Below are positions 17,646 through 26,896 of a stretch of 64,000 nucleotides of DNA, piece by piece. Within the stretch, counting starts at the first letter, position 1, and each line of letters starts with the position of its first letter. The DNA lies in NCBI GenBank assembly GCA_009837885.1, contig VXSP01000012.1, positions 62,001 through 126,000 of the forward strand. Direction: 5' to 3'. The notes below the pieces were generated by a model. The model worked only from the letters and a program-made list of their open reading frames with translations. It did not search any database and was not told the origin of the DNA. The position numbers and the translations under genes are program-made. Source of the stretch: Holophagales bacterium. Lineage in GTDB: Bacteria > Acidobacteriota > Thermoanaerobaculia > Multivoradales > Multivoraceae.

Positions 17646-19396
17646 GCACGGCTGGCGTCCCCGCCGGCTCGATGGCGTCGCACACCGGGTGCGCGGGCGT
17701 CCCCGCCGGCATCCGGCGCGCCAGCGCCGGTCTCCGGGGTTCGACCGCGGCAGCCGTCGCGTCCCTCCTCCTCTGGCCCGCGACCATGCTCGCCCAGGGC
17801 GCCGGCGACGCGCCCCTCTTCCGCGACATCACCGAGTCCACCGGCATCGCCTTCCGCCACAACTCGGCGCCCGAGAAGAAGTACATCGTCGAGTCGATGA
17901 GCGGCGGCGTCGGGCTGTTCGACGTCGACCGCGACGGCCTGCTCGACATCTACTTCGTCAACTCCCTGACGGTCGACACGGCGAACCAGCCGGAGTCGTC
18001 GCACAGCGCGCTCTACCGCAACCTCGGCGACGGCACGTTCCGCGATATCGCCGCCGAGGCCGGGGTCGCCCACCCGGGCTGGGGAATGGGCCTGTGCATC
18101 GCCGACGTCGACGGCGACGGCTGGCAGGACCTCTACGTGACCGGGATCGGCCGGAACCGGCTCTATCGCAACTCGGGCGAAGACACGTTCACCGACGTGG
18201 CGGCAGAGCTTGGCGTCGCGGCCTCGGGCTGGTCGACGGGCTGCGGCTTCGCCGACTACGACCGCGACGGCGATCTCGACCTGTTCGTGAGCCGCTACGT
18301 GGAGTTCGATCTCGACAACCTGCCGGAGTTCGGCAGCGACAAGACCTGCCAGTACCGCGGCGTGTCCGTCCAGTGCGGACCTCGCGGCCTCCCGGGGACC
18401 TCCGACCTCCTGTTCCGCCAGGAAGAGGACGGCACCTTCACCGAGGTCGGCAAGGAGGCGGGGGTTCGCGACCCGGACGGCTATTTCGGCCTCGGCATCG
18501 CCTGGGTCGACATGGACGGCGACGGCTGGCTCGACCTCTACGTCGCCAACGACTCGACGCCCAACTACCTCTACATGAACCGGAAGGACGGCACCTTCGA
18601 AGAGTCGGGCTTCTTCATGGGCGTCGCGGTGAGCGAGGACGGCGGCGAGCAGGGCGGCATGGGCGTCGCGGTTGGCGACTACGACGGCAGCGGCCGGCTG
18701 AGCCTGTTCGTCAGCAACTTCGCCGAGGAGTACAACGCGCTCTACCGCAACGAGGGCGACTACTCGAGCGACGCCTCCTTCCGGTCGAGGACGGGTGCGT
18801 CGAGCCTGCCCTTCGTCGGCTGGGGAACCGCGTTCTTCGACTACGACAACGACGGCTGGGAGGACCTCGTGGTGGTGAACGGCCACGTCTATCCCCAGCT
18901 CGACGGCGCCCGGCTCGGCGCCTCGGCCGGCTACCGCCAGCGCAAGCTGCTCTACCGCAACCTGGGTGACGGCACGTTCGAAGAGGTGGCCGAGCGAGGG
19001 GGTCCGGCCTTCCTCGAACAGACGGTCAGCCGCGGCCTGGCGATGGGCGACCTCGACAACGACGGCGGGGTGGACCTCGTGATCAACGATCTCGACGGCT
19101 CACCGATGGTGCTGCGCAACGAGGCCGGCGGCGGCCGCTGGCTGCAGGTGCGGCTGGTCGGGGCCGGCAGGAACACCGACGCGATCGGAGCGGTGATTCG
19201 GGTGACGGTCGATGGCCGCAGCCAGATCCGCAACATCCGCAGCGGCACCAGCTACCTGTCCCAGGACGACTTCCGCCAGCACTTCGGTCTCGGCGAAGCC
19301 GCCACGGTCGATTCGGTCGTCGTGACCTGGCCGGACGGGTCGACGACGGAGCGGGAGAACGTCGCCGCCGACCAGTTGCTGGTGGTGGAGCAGTAG
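17642..19396 (+). CDS. CRTAC1-like protein with FG-GAP repeats and ASPIC/UnbV domain
   Basis: About 584 residues. The first 45 residues are largely encoded by two partial copies of the dispersed repeat (GVPAGSMASHTGCAGVPAGI), followed by a hydrophobic export segment (AAAVASLLLWPATMLAQ). Residues about 60-480 form an FG-GAP/VCBS-type beta-propeller with calcium-binding loops such as DVDGDGWQDL and DYDNDGWEDL. The C-terminus is an ASPIC/UnbV domain (RNEAGGGRWLQVRLVG, DAIGAVIRVTVDG, SGTSYLSQDDFRQHFGLG, VVVTWPDGSTTE). Members are exported and of unknown role, regularly beside TPR and VWA proteins. TTG overlaps the previous stop; an ATG at 17672 is the alternative start. Confidence 0.88.
   Translation: MSTAGVPAGSMASHTGCAGVPAGIRRASAGLRGSTAAAVASLLLWPATMLAQGAGDAPLFRDITESTGIAFRHNSAPEKKYIVESMSGGVGLFDVDRDGLLDIYFVNSLTVDTANQPESSHSALYRNLGDGTFRDIAAEAGVAHPGWGMGLCIADVDGDGWQDLYVTGIGRNRLYRNSGEDTFTDVAAELGVAASGWSTGCGFADYDRDGDLDLFVSRYVEFDLDNLPEFGSDKTCQYRGVSVQCGPRGLPGTSDLLFRQEEDGTFTEVGKEAGVRDPDGYFGLGIAWVDMDGDGWLDLYVANDSTPNYLYMNRKDGTFEESGFFMGVAVSEDGGEQGGMGVAVGDYDGSGRLSLFVSNFAEEYNALYRNEGDYSSDASFRSRTGASSLPFVGWGTAFFDYDNDGWEDLVVVNGHVYPQLDGARLGASAGYRQRKLLYRNLGDGTFEEVAERGGPAFLEQTVSRGLAMGDLDNDGGVDLVINDLDGSPMVLRNEAGGGRWLQVRLVGAGRNTDAIGAVIRVTVDGRSQIRNIRSGTSYLSQDDFRQHFGLGEAATVDSVVVTWPDGSTTERENVAADQLLVVEQ
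17651..17737 (+). repeat. Dispersed repeat, copy 2 (type B) with an adjacent partial copy, translated
   Basis: A partial unit (GCTGGCGTCCCCGCCGGC, 17651-17668) precedes a longer type B unit from 17687, which carries the GGGTGCGC start and the hairpin CCGGCGC-GCCA-GCGCCGG. Both are read as the N-terminal residues of the CRTAC1-like protein. Confidence 0.8.
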
Positions 19397-19398
19397 CG

Positions 19399-20490
19399 CT
19401 AGGGCTCGCGCGTTGTCATCCAGCGTTTGCCCGAACTGTGCGGCGCGCTCCTGGCCCCGCGGTTGAACGTCTCCGCCGCGTGGGGATAGTCCGGTCCCAC
19501 GACACCGCCGGCGCATTCGCCGGCCGGCGGGATCACCCAGTCGCAGCCGGGCGTGTTTTCCGGGCCGTCGGCCCAGCATTGCTCCAGCGCCTGGAGATCC
19601 GCGGCCAGTGAGCCCGGATCGTGCGGCGGCATGTGCTCGTTGGGGTCCCAGAAGTCGCCGGTGAACTCCTCCAGCGTCTCCATGGGGATCCGGTGGCAGC
19701 CGAGGCAGCGATTACCCTCGATGTGGATGGTCCGCATGTCCCAGGTCGGCGCGCCCACGACGTAGTAGGGCGGGTTCGGGCCGGGCAGGACCGGCACGAC
19801 GGGCTGGCGCGGATTCTCGGGAAGCCGCGCGGACTTGATCCAGGGGTTGTGGATGAACGGGTCCGCCTGGTGGCAGCGGACGCACTGGATGCCTCCGGCG
19901 GGGACGTAGGCGTCGTCGAACCCGGTGTCCTCGGGTCCGGGCAGCACGCCAAGCAGCCGGTTGTTCTCGCCGATGTGGGTCCAGGGGGTGTTGTCGGCCG
20001 ACTCGAAGAAACAGGTGGCGCCAGTGTCGTAGTTGTAGCCGATCATCTGGACCGAGTCCGGGACGTCGACGTTGAAGACGCCGTCGCGGCCGTCGTGGCG
20101 GCAGAAGCTCACCCAGACCACCTCGGGACGTGCCGTGCCGTCGGCGTTCCGGCCCTCGTAGCGCTGGAGGCTCGAACCCGGCATGCAGTCGCCGATCTGG
20201 AGACTGCCGTCGTCGCAAGCGTGGAGCCCCGGGTTCTCGAAGATCTCCCGGCCGTCCTGCCGGATGCGGATGCGCGCGCCCTGGCCGCAGTCGACGGTCG
20301 GCGCCACGCCCAGGTGCGGCTCACACATCGCGGCGTAGGCGCGGGCGCTCTTCGGCATCGGCGGGTTCGCGCCCTCGGGCACGCACTGACCGGCAGGCGC
20401 GGACTGCGCGAAGCCCGGGCCCGCGGCAAGAGCGAACAGCAGTGGGAAGGCGGCCACGCACTGGGTGCGCCGGCGTCCCCGGACGACCAT
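19399..20490 (-). CDS. Exported diheme cytochrome c-like protein
   Basis: 363 residues with two CxxCH heme-attachment motifs (CVRCH at 203-207 and CLGCH at 262-266) and about a dozen other cysteines. The export signal is VAAFPLLFALAAGPGFA. The residues before it (RGRRRTQC) are encoded by a truncated copy of the dispersed repeat, which supplies the positive n-region. The protein should be periplasmic and bind c-type heme; its family and redox partner are not recognised. It follows a TauD-type dioxygenase by 17 bases on the same strand. Only two bases separate its stop from that of the convergent CRTAC1 gene. Confidence 0.8.
   Translation of the reverse strand: MVVRGRRRTQCVAAFPLLFALAAGPGFAQSAPAGQCVPEGANPPMPKSARAYAAMCEPHLGVAPTVDCGQGARIRIRQDGREIFENPGLHACDDGSLQIGDCMPGSSLQRYEGRNADGTARPEVVWVSFCRHDGRDGVFNVDVPDSVQMIGYNYDTGATCFFESADNTPWTHIGENNRLLGVLPGPEDTGFDDAYVPAGGIQCVRCHQADPFIHNPWIKSARLPENPRQPVVPVLPGPNPPYYVVGAPTWDMRTIHIEGNRCLGCHRIPMETLEEFTGDFWDPNEHMPPHDPGSLAADLQALEQCWADGPENTPGCDWVIPPAGECAGGVVGPDYPHAAETFNRGARSAPHSSGKRWMTTREP
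20458..20480 (+). repeat. Dispersed repeat, copy 3 (truncated), translated from the other strand
   Basis: GCACTGGGTGCGCCGGCGTC, continuing to 20480, is the left part of the repeat and stops in the first hairpin loop. It is read on the minus strand as GRRRTQC, the n-region of the cytochrome-like signal peptide. Confidence 0.8.
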
Positions 20491-20507
20491 GCCGCTTCCC
20501 ACCACCC

Positions 20508-21422
20508 CTACATCTCCAGTACGACTTCCTTCTTCGCGTTCGACTCCAGCGACTGGACTTTGCGCTTCAGGTACTTGTTCAACTGCCGGTCGTAGCGGCT
20601 GGTGGCGCCGGCGTGGCGGGCGCGCACGTAGGGCTCCCAGCGGGCTTCGCCGGCCGCCTCGACCTGGTCGCCCATCACGGTGACCCGCTGGATGATCCGC
20701 TCCTCGTTGAAGTCGTTCAGCACGAAGTGCTGCGTGCAGCGGTTGTCCCACATGGCGAGCGTGCCCTGCTGCCAGCGATAGCGGACGGTGAAGCGCGTGT
20801 TCGTCGCCCAGCGGGTCAGGTAGCCGAGCAGGTGGTCGCTCTCCTCGTGGCTGAGCTCGACGATGCGGCGGGTGAAGTGCTCGTTGACGAACAGCGACTT
20901 CCTGCCGGTCTCCGGGTGGACGCGGACGACCGGGTGGATCGTCATCTTCTCCGGCTTGCCGTGCGGCGTCGCGTCGTGGAGGGCGGTCAGGCCCTCGCAG
21001 AGTTCCTGGAGCGGCGGCGAGAGTTCCTCGTAGGCCCTGTACATGTTGGCCCACATGGTGTCGCCGCCGACCTCCGGGCACTTGACCATGTTGAGGATCG
21101 CCATCACCGAGGGACTCTCCTGGAAGCTGATGTCGCTGTGCCACTCGTCCGCGACGCCGCCGCGAGTCGCCACCAGCTCGAACACCTCGGGGTGCTCGAG
21201 GAACGGGTTGTTCAGGTGCGGGTGTCCTTCCAGCTCGCCGAAGTGGCGGCCGAAGGCGACGTGCTGCGCCACGTCCAGATGCTGGTCGGGAAAGAACAGC
21301 ACCTGGTGGTCCAGCAGCAGGCCGCGGATCGTTGCGGCCTCGTCCGGGCCGGCCTCAGCCAGCGGCAGATCGTGGATCTCGGCGCCCAGGGACCCGGAGA
21401 GGCGTACGACTCGATGACTCAT
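20508..21422 (-). CDS. TauD/TfdA family Fe(II)/2-oxoglutarate dioxygenase
   Basis: 304 residues. The family hydroxylates a substrate while decarboxylating 2-oxoglutarate; members act on taurine, aryloxy acids, sulfate esters and other small acids. The iron triad is visible as H95-x-D97 (DEWHSDISF) and H232 (WDNRCTQHFVLND), with R246 (IIQRVTVMGD) as the likely 2-oxoglutarate anchor. AGGAG precedes the ATG at 21422. With three sulfatases in the window, an alkylsulfatase-like or taurine-type role is possible, but the substrate cannot be assigned. The C-terminus is a lysine-rich extension. Confidence 0.9.
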   Translation of the reverse strand: MSHRVVRLSGSLGAEIHDLPLAEAGPDEAATIRGLLLDHQVLFFPDQHLDVAQHVAFGRHFGELEGHPHLNNPFLEHPEVFELVATRGGVADEWHSDISFQESPSVMAILNMVKCPEVGGDTMWANMYRAYEELSPPLQELCEGLTALHDATPHGKPEKMTIHPVVRVHPETGRKSLFVNEHFTRRIVELSHEESDHLLGYLTRWATNTRFTVRYRWQQGTLAMWDNRCTQHFVLNDFNEERIIQRVTVMGDQVEAAGEARWEPYVRARHAGATSRYDRQLNKYLKRKVQSLESNAKKEVVLEM

Positions 21423-21458
21423 GGGAGTTCTCCTGCGGTTGAGGATCGAGGCTATCTC

Positions 21459-21464
21459 TAGAAT
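21459..21464 (+). promoter_or_regulatory. -10 element abutting the esterase gene start
   Basis: TAGAAT ends seven bases before the ATG at 21472. Transcription should begin at the start codon, which would make this a leaderless mRNA. The TauD-type gene is transcribed in the opposite direction from 21422. Confidence 0.45.
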
Positions 21465-21471
21465 CCGGGTC

Positions 21472-22629
21472 ATGCGCAACCAACTCGGCCTTGTCGCCGC
21501 CGCCCTTGCCGCAGTCGCCCTGTCCTGTTCGGAGCCCGCGGAGCAGGACGAAGGTCCCCGCGTCGAGGCCGACGGCACCGTTCACGTCCCGGCGTTCGAC
21601 CTGCCGGAGACCTCCTACTTCAGCGACGAGTCGCGTGCCGCGATGAAGCACTTCCGCGAGGTCTACGGACCGGAGTTCGGCACCTTCTCCGAGGGTTGCG
21701 CGAACCTGAACGACGTCGCCGGCGACCCCGAGGCGGTGCGCGCCGCGCGCCAGTGCGTCGCCGACGGCTACTACAAGACGGCCATCTACCGGGACACCGT
21801 CGCCAAGCACCCGGTGAAGATCAGCGCGGAGACGATCGCCGGCGTCTACACCGAGGTGTTCGTTCCCGAACGGGGCGTCGGCGAGAAGAAGGAGGACCGG
21901 CTGCTGATCAGCATCCACGGCGGCGGCTTCCGCGTCGGCGCCCGCTACTTCAGCCAGACGGAGGCGATGCAGGTCGCCGACATGGGCGGCTACAAGGTGA
22001 TCAGCCCCGACTATCGGATGGCGCCCGAGGCCACCCATCCGGCGGGCGTCGAGGACGTGACCGCCGTGTACGAGGCGGTGCTCGAGGACTACGAGGCGTC
22101 GAAGATCGGCATCTACGGCTGCTCGGCCGGCGCCATGCTCACCGCCCAGGCGGTCGCGTACATGCTCGAGAACGACGTGCCGCTGCCGGGCGCGATCGGT
22201 CTCTTCTGCGCCGGGATACCGACGACCGACGGCGACACCCCGGGCGTGTTCAAGATGGGCCGCAGCGAGAGCGCTTTTCTCGTGTCCGCGATCAACGGCT
22301 TCCCGCGCCCGGTCGAGCCGGCGGAGCCGCCGCAGCCGAGCGGCTACTTCCGCGGCGTGAAAGCCGGCGACCCCGTCGTGGCTCCCGGCGACCACGACGA
22401 CCTGCTCGCCCGCTTCCCGCCGGCGCTACTGATCAGCGGCACCCGCGACTTCGCGCTCGGCGGCGTACTGGCCAACCATAACAAGCTGGTCAGCCTCGGC
22501 GTCGAGGCCGACCTGCACGTCTGGGAAGGTCTCGGGCACGCGACCTTCGCGTTCAACCCCCGGCTGCCCGAGTCGGACGAGGTGCACAACGTGATCGTGC
22601 GCTTCTTCGACCGGCACCTGTCCCGGTAG
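21472..22629 (+). CDS. Alpha/beta hydrolase of the hormone-sensitive-lipase type, lipoprotein
   Basis: 385 residues. The N-terminus ends in a lipobox (VALSC, C19), so the protein is probably lipid-anchored. HGGG at 149-152 is the oxyanion motif of HSL-type esterases. The nucleophile is S218 in GCSAG, with GTRDF supplying Asp and GLGHATF the His. It hydrolyses carboxylic esters; the natural substrate is unknown. The ATG at 21472 was chosen over an upstream in-frame ATG at 21421 because it gives a clean lipoprotein signal and sits at the right distance from the -10 element. The S9 peptidase follows almost at once. Confidence 0.9.
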   Translation: MRNQLGLVAAALAAVALSCSEPAEQDEGPRVEADGTVHVPAFDLPETSYFSDESRAAMKHFREVYGPEFGTFSEGCANLNDVAGDPEAVRAARQCVADGYYKTAIYRDTVAKHPVKISAETIAGVYTEVFVPERGVGEKKEDRLLISIHGGGFRVGARYFSQTEAMQVADMGGYKVISPDYRMAPEATHPAGVEDVTAVYEAVLEDYEASKIGIYGCSAGAMLTAQAVAYMLENDVPLPGAIGLFCAGIPTTDGDTPGVFKMGRSESAFLVSAINGFPRPVEPAEPPQPSGYFRGVKAGDPVVAPGDHDDLLARFPPALLISGTRDFALGGVLANHNKLVSLGVEADLHVWEGLGHATFAFNPRLPESDEVHNVIVRFFDRHLSR

Positions 22630-22660
22630 CGTGCCTGCTGCCGCCGTGACGAGCAGAACC

Positions 22661-25198
22661 ATGACCATGCCACGCTCCGCCAAGCGCCCGAGCCGGACCC
22701 GACCGTCGCTGGCGCCATCGATCGTCTTTGTGGCGATGACTATCGGTCTCGGCGCCGGAGCGCCGCTGTCGGCTCAGACCGGCAATGAACCGGCGGACGG
22801 CGCCGCCGTCGTCACCGCGGAAGACTACGCCCGGGCCGAGCGTTGGCTCCGCCACAGGGTCGGCTCTCTGGTCAGGAACGTGTTCGTCGCGCCCCACTGG
22901 ATCGGCGACGGAGACCGCTTCTGGTACCGGCGGGAAACGGCGGAGGGGCACGAGATCGTGCTCGTCGATGCCGGCGCCGGTTCGAAGGAGCTGGCCTTCG
23001 ATCACGCCGCCGCCGCAGCGGCCCTGGCTGAACTGACCCCGTCCGGTGAACAGGCGCCGGAGGCCGAAGCCCTTCCTCTGGAGTCGATCGAGGTTCGCGA
23101 AGGGGCTCTCGTCGGTGTGTTCAGGGTCGGCGACGGTGAGGCGCAGTGCTGGCTCGAACCGGTCGACTGCTCGCTGACGGAGGCCGACTACCGGCCGCCG
23201 GGGATTCTGGTGTCGCCGGATGGCCGCTTGGGAGTCCAGACCCGGGACGGCGACCTCTGGCTGCAGGACATGGGGAGCGGCGCCGAGTCGCGCCTCACCG
23301 ACGACGGCGAGGAGAACTACGGATACGGCGTCTACTACGGCAATTGGAAGGCGAGCTCGATTCCACGGACTCGCCAAGGCACTCCTTCCCCTCCCATGTC
23401 CACGCAGTGGTCTCCGGACTCGTCGAAGGTGCTGGCCACAAGACTCGATCAGCGACACGTCGCCGAGTATGCGTGGCTCGAGACGGCGCCAGCCGACGGC
23501 AGTTTTCGTCCCAAGGTGCACACCGCGCGCATCCCCCTCACCGGCGAGGAGCCCGCGCGGGTCGAGTGGTACCTGTTCGACGTCGGAGAGCGCAGCCGGC
23601 GGGAGGGAGGAGTACCCGGAGGCGTGCGGGTCGATCTCCCTTACGACGAGCTGTTCGCGGTGCACCAGGACATGCTGGCCGTGCGCCAGGTCTGGTGGAA
23701 CGAGAACGGCGAGAGGCTGTTCGCACTGGCCTGGGGCGACAATCTCGAGTTCGCGGCTCTCTACGACATCGAAGTCGCGAGCGGCGAGGTCCGCGAGGTC
23801 GTCAAGGAGGCGATGGCGCCGCGAATGGACACGAACTCGACCTCGTACAACCCCCCCAACGTGCGGGTCGTCGCGAACGGCGCCGAGGTGATCTGGTTCT
23901 CGCAGCGCGACGGCTGGGGGCACCTTTACCTGTACGACGGTCGCTCGGGGGAGCTGAAGAACCGGATCACCGGCGGCGAGTGGCTGGTGCGCGACCTCAT
24001 TCATGTCGACGAGGAGCGTCGGCGTATCTTCTTCACCGCCGGCGGCCGCGAGCCGGGCAGCCCCTACGACCGCTATCTCTATCGGGTGAACTTCGACGGC
24101 TCGGACCTCGTCCTCCTGTCCCCGGAGCCCGCCGATCACATGATCACGTCGCCGTACAACGATGTGCTCGCCATCGACGGCGGGCTCGGCCAGCGGGTGG
24201 TGTCGCCGAGCGGCGACTACGTGGTCTACAACTACTCGCGAGTCGATCAGCCGACCCGTTCGGTCGTCCGCAGGGTGTCCGATGCCGGTCTCGTCACCCC
24301 GCTCGAGGTCGCCGACGCGACCGCTCTCTACGAGGCCGGCTGGCGTGACCCCGAAGAGGTCGTGGTCAAGGCCGCCGACGGCGAGACGGACCTCCACGTG
24401 CTGATCTACAAACCGAGGGATCTCGATCCGGACCGGAAGTACCCGGTGATCGACAGCCAGTACGCGAGTCCGCTGACGGCCGTCGTGCCGCGCAACTTCC
24501 TGATGGCGATTCAGGGTATTCCGGGACTGGTCACGCCGGCGTCACTCACGGAACTCGGCTTCGTCTCGGTGGTGATCGACGCTCGCGGCACGACCTATCG
24601 CTCGCGCGAGTTCTCGCACTACTCGTGGCTGAACCTCAACACGATCGGACTCGAGGATCACGTTGCGGCGATCAGGGAGCTGGCGAAGGACCGTCCCTGG
24701 ATGGACATCGACCGGGTCGGTACGCACGGTGGCTCCTACGGCGGCTGGACCGCCACCCGCGCCATGTTCGAGTTCCCGGACTTCTACAAGGTGGGGATCG
24801 CGAGCGTGCCGATGGCCGCGCTACACAACATGTACCCGGACTACCACTGGATGGCCTTCCACGGACGTCCGCGTTACGCCGGCGGCGGCGTACTGAGGCC
24901 GACTCCCGATGCCCGGCCGCTGAACTACCGGAACGCGGACGGCGACGAGAACGCGGTGAACCTCAAGGGCAAGCTGCTGATCATGCTCGGCGAGCTGGAC
25001 GAGAACGTCCTCCCCTCGACCACGCTGCAGTTGGTCGATGCCCTGATCGAGCTCGACAAGGACTTCGACATGCTCTACGTGCCGAATCGGGCGCACAACA
25101 TTCGCTCGCCTCACACCCTTCGCCGGGTGTGGGACTACTTCGTGCGCCACCTGCACGGCAGCGAGCCGCCGCCCTATCGGATCGCTGGCTGGGAGTGA
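22661..25198 (+). CDS. S9 family peptidase, dipeptidyl-peptidase IV-like, exported
   Basis: About 845 residues: a signal peptide (SIVFVAMTIGLGAGAPLSAQ), a beta-propeller region (DPP4 N-terminal-like) to residue about 560, and a C-terminal alpha/beta-hydrolase domain. The catalytic triad is seen as S692 in GTHGGSYGGW, Asp in LGELDENV and His in NRAHNI. The family cleaves dipeptides, often after proline, from peptide N-termini. It lies directly after the esterase gene and may share its transcript. A GTG at 22631 is in frame but would add a non-signal-like extension. It probably acts in the periplasm in peptide scavenging. Confidence 0.9.
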   Translation: MTMPRSAKRPSRTRPSLAPSIVFVAMTIGLGAGAPLSAQTGNEPADGAAVVTAEDYARAERWLRHRVGSLVRNVFVAPHWIGDGDRFWYRRETAEGHEIVLVDAGAGSKELAFDHAAAAAALAELTPSGEQAPEAEALPLESIEVREGALVGVFRVGDGEAQCWLEPVDCSLTEADYRPPGILVSPDGRLGVQTRDGDLWLQDMGSGAESRLTDDGEENYGYGVYYGNWKASSIPRTRQGTPSPPMSTQWSPDSSKVLATRLDQRHVAEYAWLETAPADGSFRPKVHTARIPLTGEEPARVEWYLFDVGERSRREGGVPGGVRVDLPYDELFAVHQDMLAVRQVWWNENGERLFALAWGDNLEFAALYDIEVASGEVREVVKEAMAPRMDTNSTSYNPPNVRVVANGAEVIWFSQRDGWGHLYLYDGRSGELKNRITGGEWLVRDLIHVDEERRRIFFTAGGREPGSPYDRYLYRVNFDGSDLVLLSPEPADHMITSPYNDVLAIDGGLGQRVVSPSGDYVVYNYSRVDQPTRSVVRRVSDAGLVTPLEVADATALYEAGWRDPEEVVVKAADGETDLHVLIYKPRDLDPDRKYPVIDSQYASPLTAVVPRNFLMAIQGIPGLVTPASLTELGFVSVVIDARGTTYRSREFSHYSWLNLNTIGLEDHVAAIRELAKDRPWMDIDRVGTHGGSYGGWTATRAMFEFPDFYKVGIASVPMAALHNMYPDYHWMAFHGRPRYAGGGVLRPTPDARPLNYRNADGDENAVNLKGKLLIMLGELDENVLPSTTLQLVDALIELDKDFDMLYVPNRAHNIRSPHTLRRVWDYFVRHLHGSEPPPYRIAGWE

Positions 25199-25211
25199 GT
25201 GTTCCGCCCGC

Positions 25212-26849
25212 TCAGTTGTACCAGTAGATGTGCTCGTCGTCCGGAGCGTCCGGGTCGAGCAGCGTCTTGTCGATGTTGACCGGGCTCTGGGTGGCCCACG
25301 GCCAGATCGGCGGCGCCTGCTCCTCGTTGTGCTCGGCGAGGAGCTTCTTCAGGGCCGCGACCCGCTCCGGCTCCTTTTCGGCGAGGTTGTGCTGCTCGGT
25401 GGGATCCTTCTTCATGTTGAAGAGCCATACCCCCCCGGGGGGCTCGCTGATCTGGAGTTTCCAGCCGTCGGCGAGGACGACCTGATAGTCGCCGGTGCGC
25501 CAGAAGAGACGGTCGTGGGGCGCGCCTTCGACCTCACCCAGGACGTGCGGCACCAGGTCGACGCCGTCGATCTTCCGGTCGCCGGGCAGATCGACTCCGG
25601 CCGCGGCCGCCGCGGTCGAGAAGATGTCGAAGCCGTGCACCGGGGCTTCGTAGACCTGGCCTGCGCTGAGACGGGCTGGCCACTTCAGGAGGAACGGCAC
25701 GTGGATGCCTCCCTCGAAGAAGCTGATCTTCCAGCCGCGGAACGGCTCGTTGACGCGCGGCAGGCCGATGTAGGCCGGCGCCCCGTTGTCGGAAGTGAAG
25801 AAGACGAGCGTGTTCTCTTCGAGGCCGTTCTCGCGCAGCGCCTCGAGCACCCGGCCGACGCTGCGGTCCAGCGAGCGGACCATCGCGGCGTAGACCCGCA
25901 GGCGATGCTCCTCGATATGGGACAGCGCCTCGTAGTCGGCGCGGAGCGCCTGCAGCGGCGTGTGCACCGCCCAGTGCGCCAGGTAGAGAAGGAAGGGCCG
26001 GTCCCTGTTCGCCTCGATGACCTGGACCGCCTGGTCGGTGTAGTAGTCGGTCAGGTACCCGCCGGGCTCGAAGGCGGGACTGTCGTTGAACGACGCCTCG
26101 TAGCGCACGAAGCGCCACAGGAAACGGTCGATCCCATCGAACTCCTGCTTCGAGTTGACGACGTTCGGGTCGTCCTCGGGCAGGTACAGGCCGCTCCTCA
26201 TGAGCAGGCTCTCGTCGAAGCCCTGCTCGTGGGCTCGCATGCCGTCTCCCGTGCCGAGGTGCCACTTGCCGATGTGCACGGTGTGGTAGCCGGCCGGCTT
26301 GAGCAGCTCGGCGAGCGTGATCTCGGACGGCGGCACGCCCTTCTCGTCGATGGGAACCGTCGCCCCTTCCTCGTTGCCGCTTGTCTGCCGGAGCCTGCCT
26401 TCCGTGCTCGAGAGCCGGGGCACCATCGTGGCGAATCCCGGCGGCGTCGGCGTGAACTCGAAACCGAAGCGGGTGCCGTAGCGGCCGGTCATCAGGGCGG
26501 CTCGTGACGGCGCGCAGGTGCCGTTCGCCGAGTAGCCGTTGGCGAAGTGGACGCCGTCACGTGCCATCGAGTCGATGTGCGGGGTCGGCACCGTGCCGCC
26601 CGCGACGCCGCCGCCGAGCCAGCTCAGGTCGTTCCAGCCCAGGTCGTCGGCGAGGATGACGACGATGTTGGGAGGCCGCTCCCCGGCGGGCCGTCCTTCG
26701 GGATCGGCGCCGGACTGCCAGTCGATCGTCTGGGTCGGACCGATCTCGGCGGGTTGAAACTGTGCTGCCGCGCCCGTGGCGCCGGCCGCGAAGGCCGCGG
26801 CGAGCCCGAGGGCGACCAGGCCGCGTCGTGCGCCGCATCGATTCATCAT
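25212..26849 (-). CDS. Exported arylsulfatase
   Basis: 545 residues of the sulfatase family. The signal peptide is LVALGLAAAFAAGATGAAAQ. NIVVILADDLGWND binds the metal. C112 in CAPSR is the residue converted to formylglycine by an FGE-type enzyme. HIGKWHLG and FTSDNGAP are the other signature segments. It resembles arylsulfatase A / N-acetylgalactosamine-sulfatase types, so sulfated glycans are likely targets. AAGGACGAGA precedes the start. It is divergent from the PD40 protein and convergent with the S9 peptidase. Confidence 0.93.
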   Translation of the reverse strand: MMNRCGARRGLVALGLAAAFAAGATGAAAQFQPAEIGPTQTIDWQSGADPEGRPAGERPPNIVVILADDLGWNDLSWLGGGVAGGTVPTPHIDSMARDGVHFANGYSANGTCAPSRAALMTGRYGTRFGFEFTPTPPGFATMVPRLSSTEGRLRQTSGNEEGATVPIDEKGVPPSEITLAELLKPAGYHTVHIGKWHLGTGDGMRAHEQGFDESLLMRSGLYLPEDDPNVVNSKQEFDGIDRFLWRFVRYEASFNDSPAFEPGGYLTDYYTDQAVQVIEANRDRPFLLYLAHWAVHTPLQALRADYEALSHIEEHRLRVYAAMVRSLDRSVGRVLEALRENGLEENTLVFFTSDNGAPAYIGLPRVNEPFRGWKISFFEGGIHVPFLLKWPARLSAGQVYEAPVHGFDIFSTAAAAAGVDLPGDRKIDGVDLVPHVLGEVEGAPHDRLFWRTGDYQVVLADGWKLQISEPPGGVWLFNMKKDPTEQHNLAEKEPERVAALKKLLAEHNEEQAPPIWPWATQSPVNIDKTLLDPDAPDDEHIYWYN

Positions 26850-26896
26850 TCTCGTCCTTTCGAGTGGTTGGGGCGATAGCCTACGAGATCAACGCG

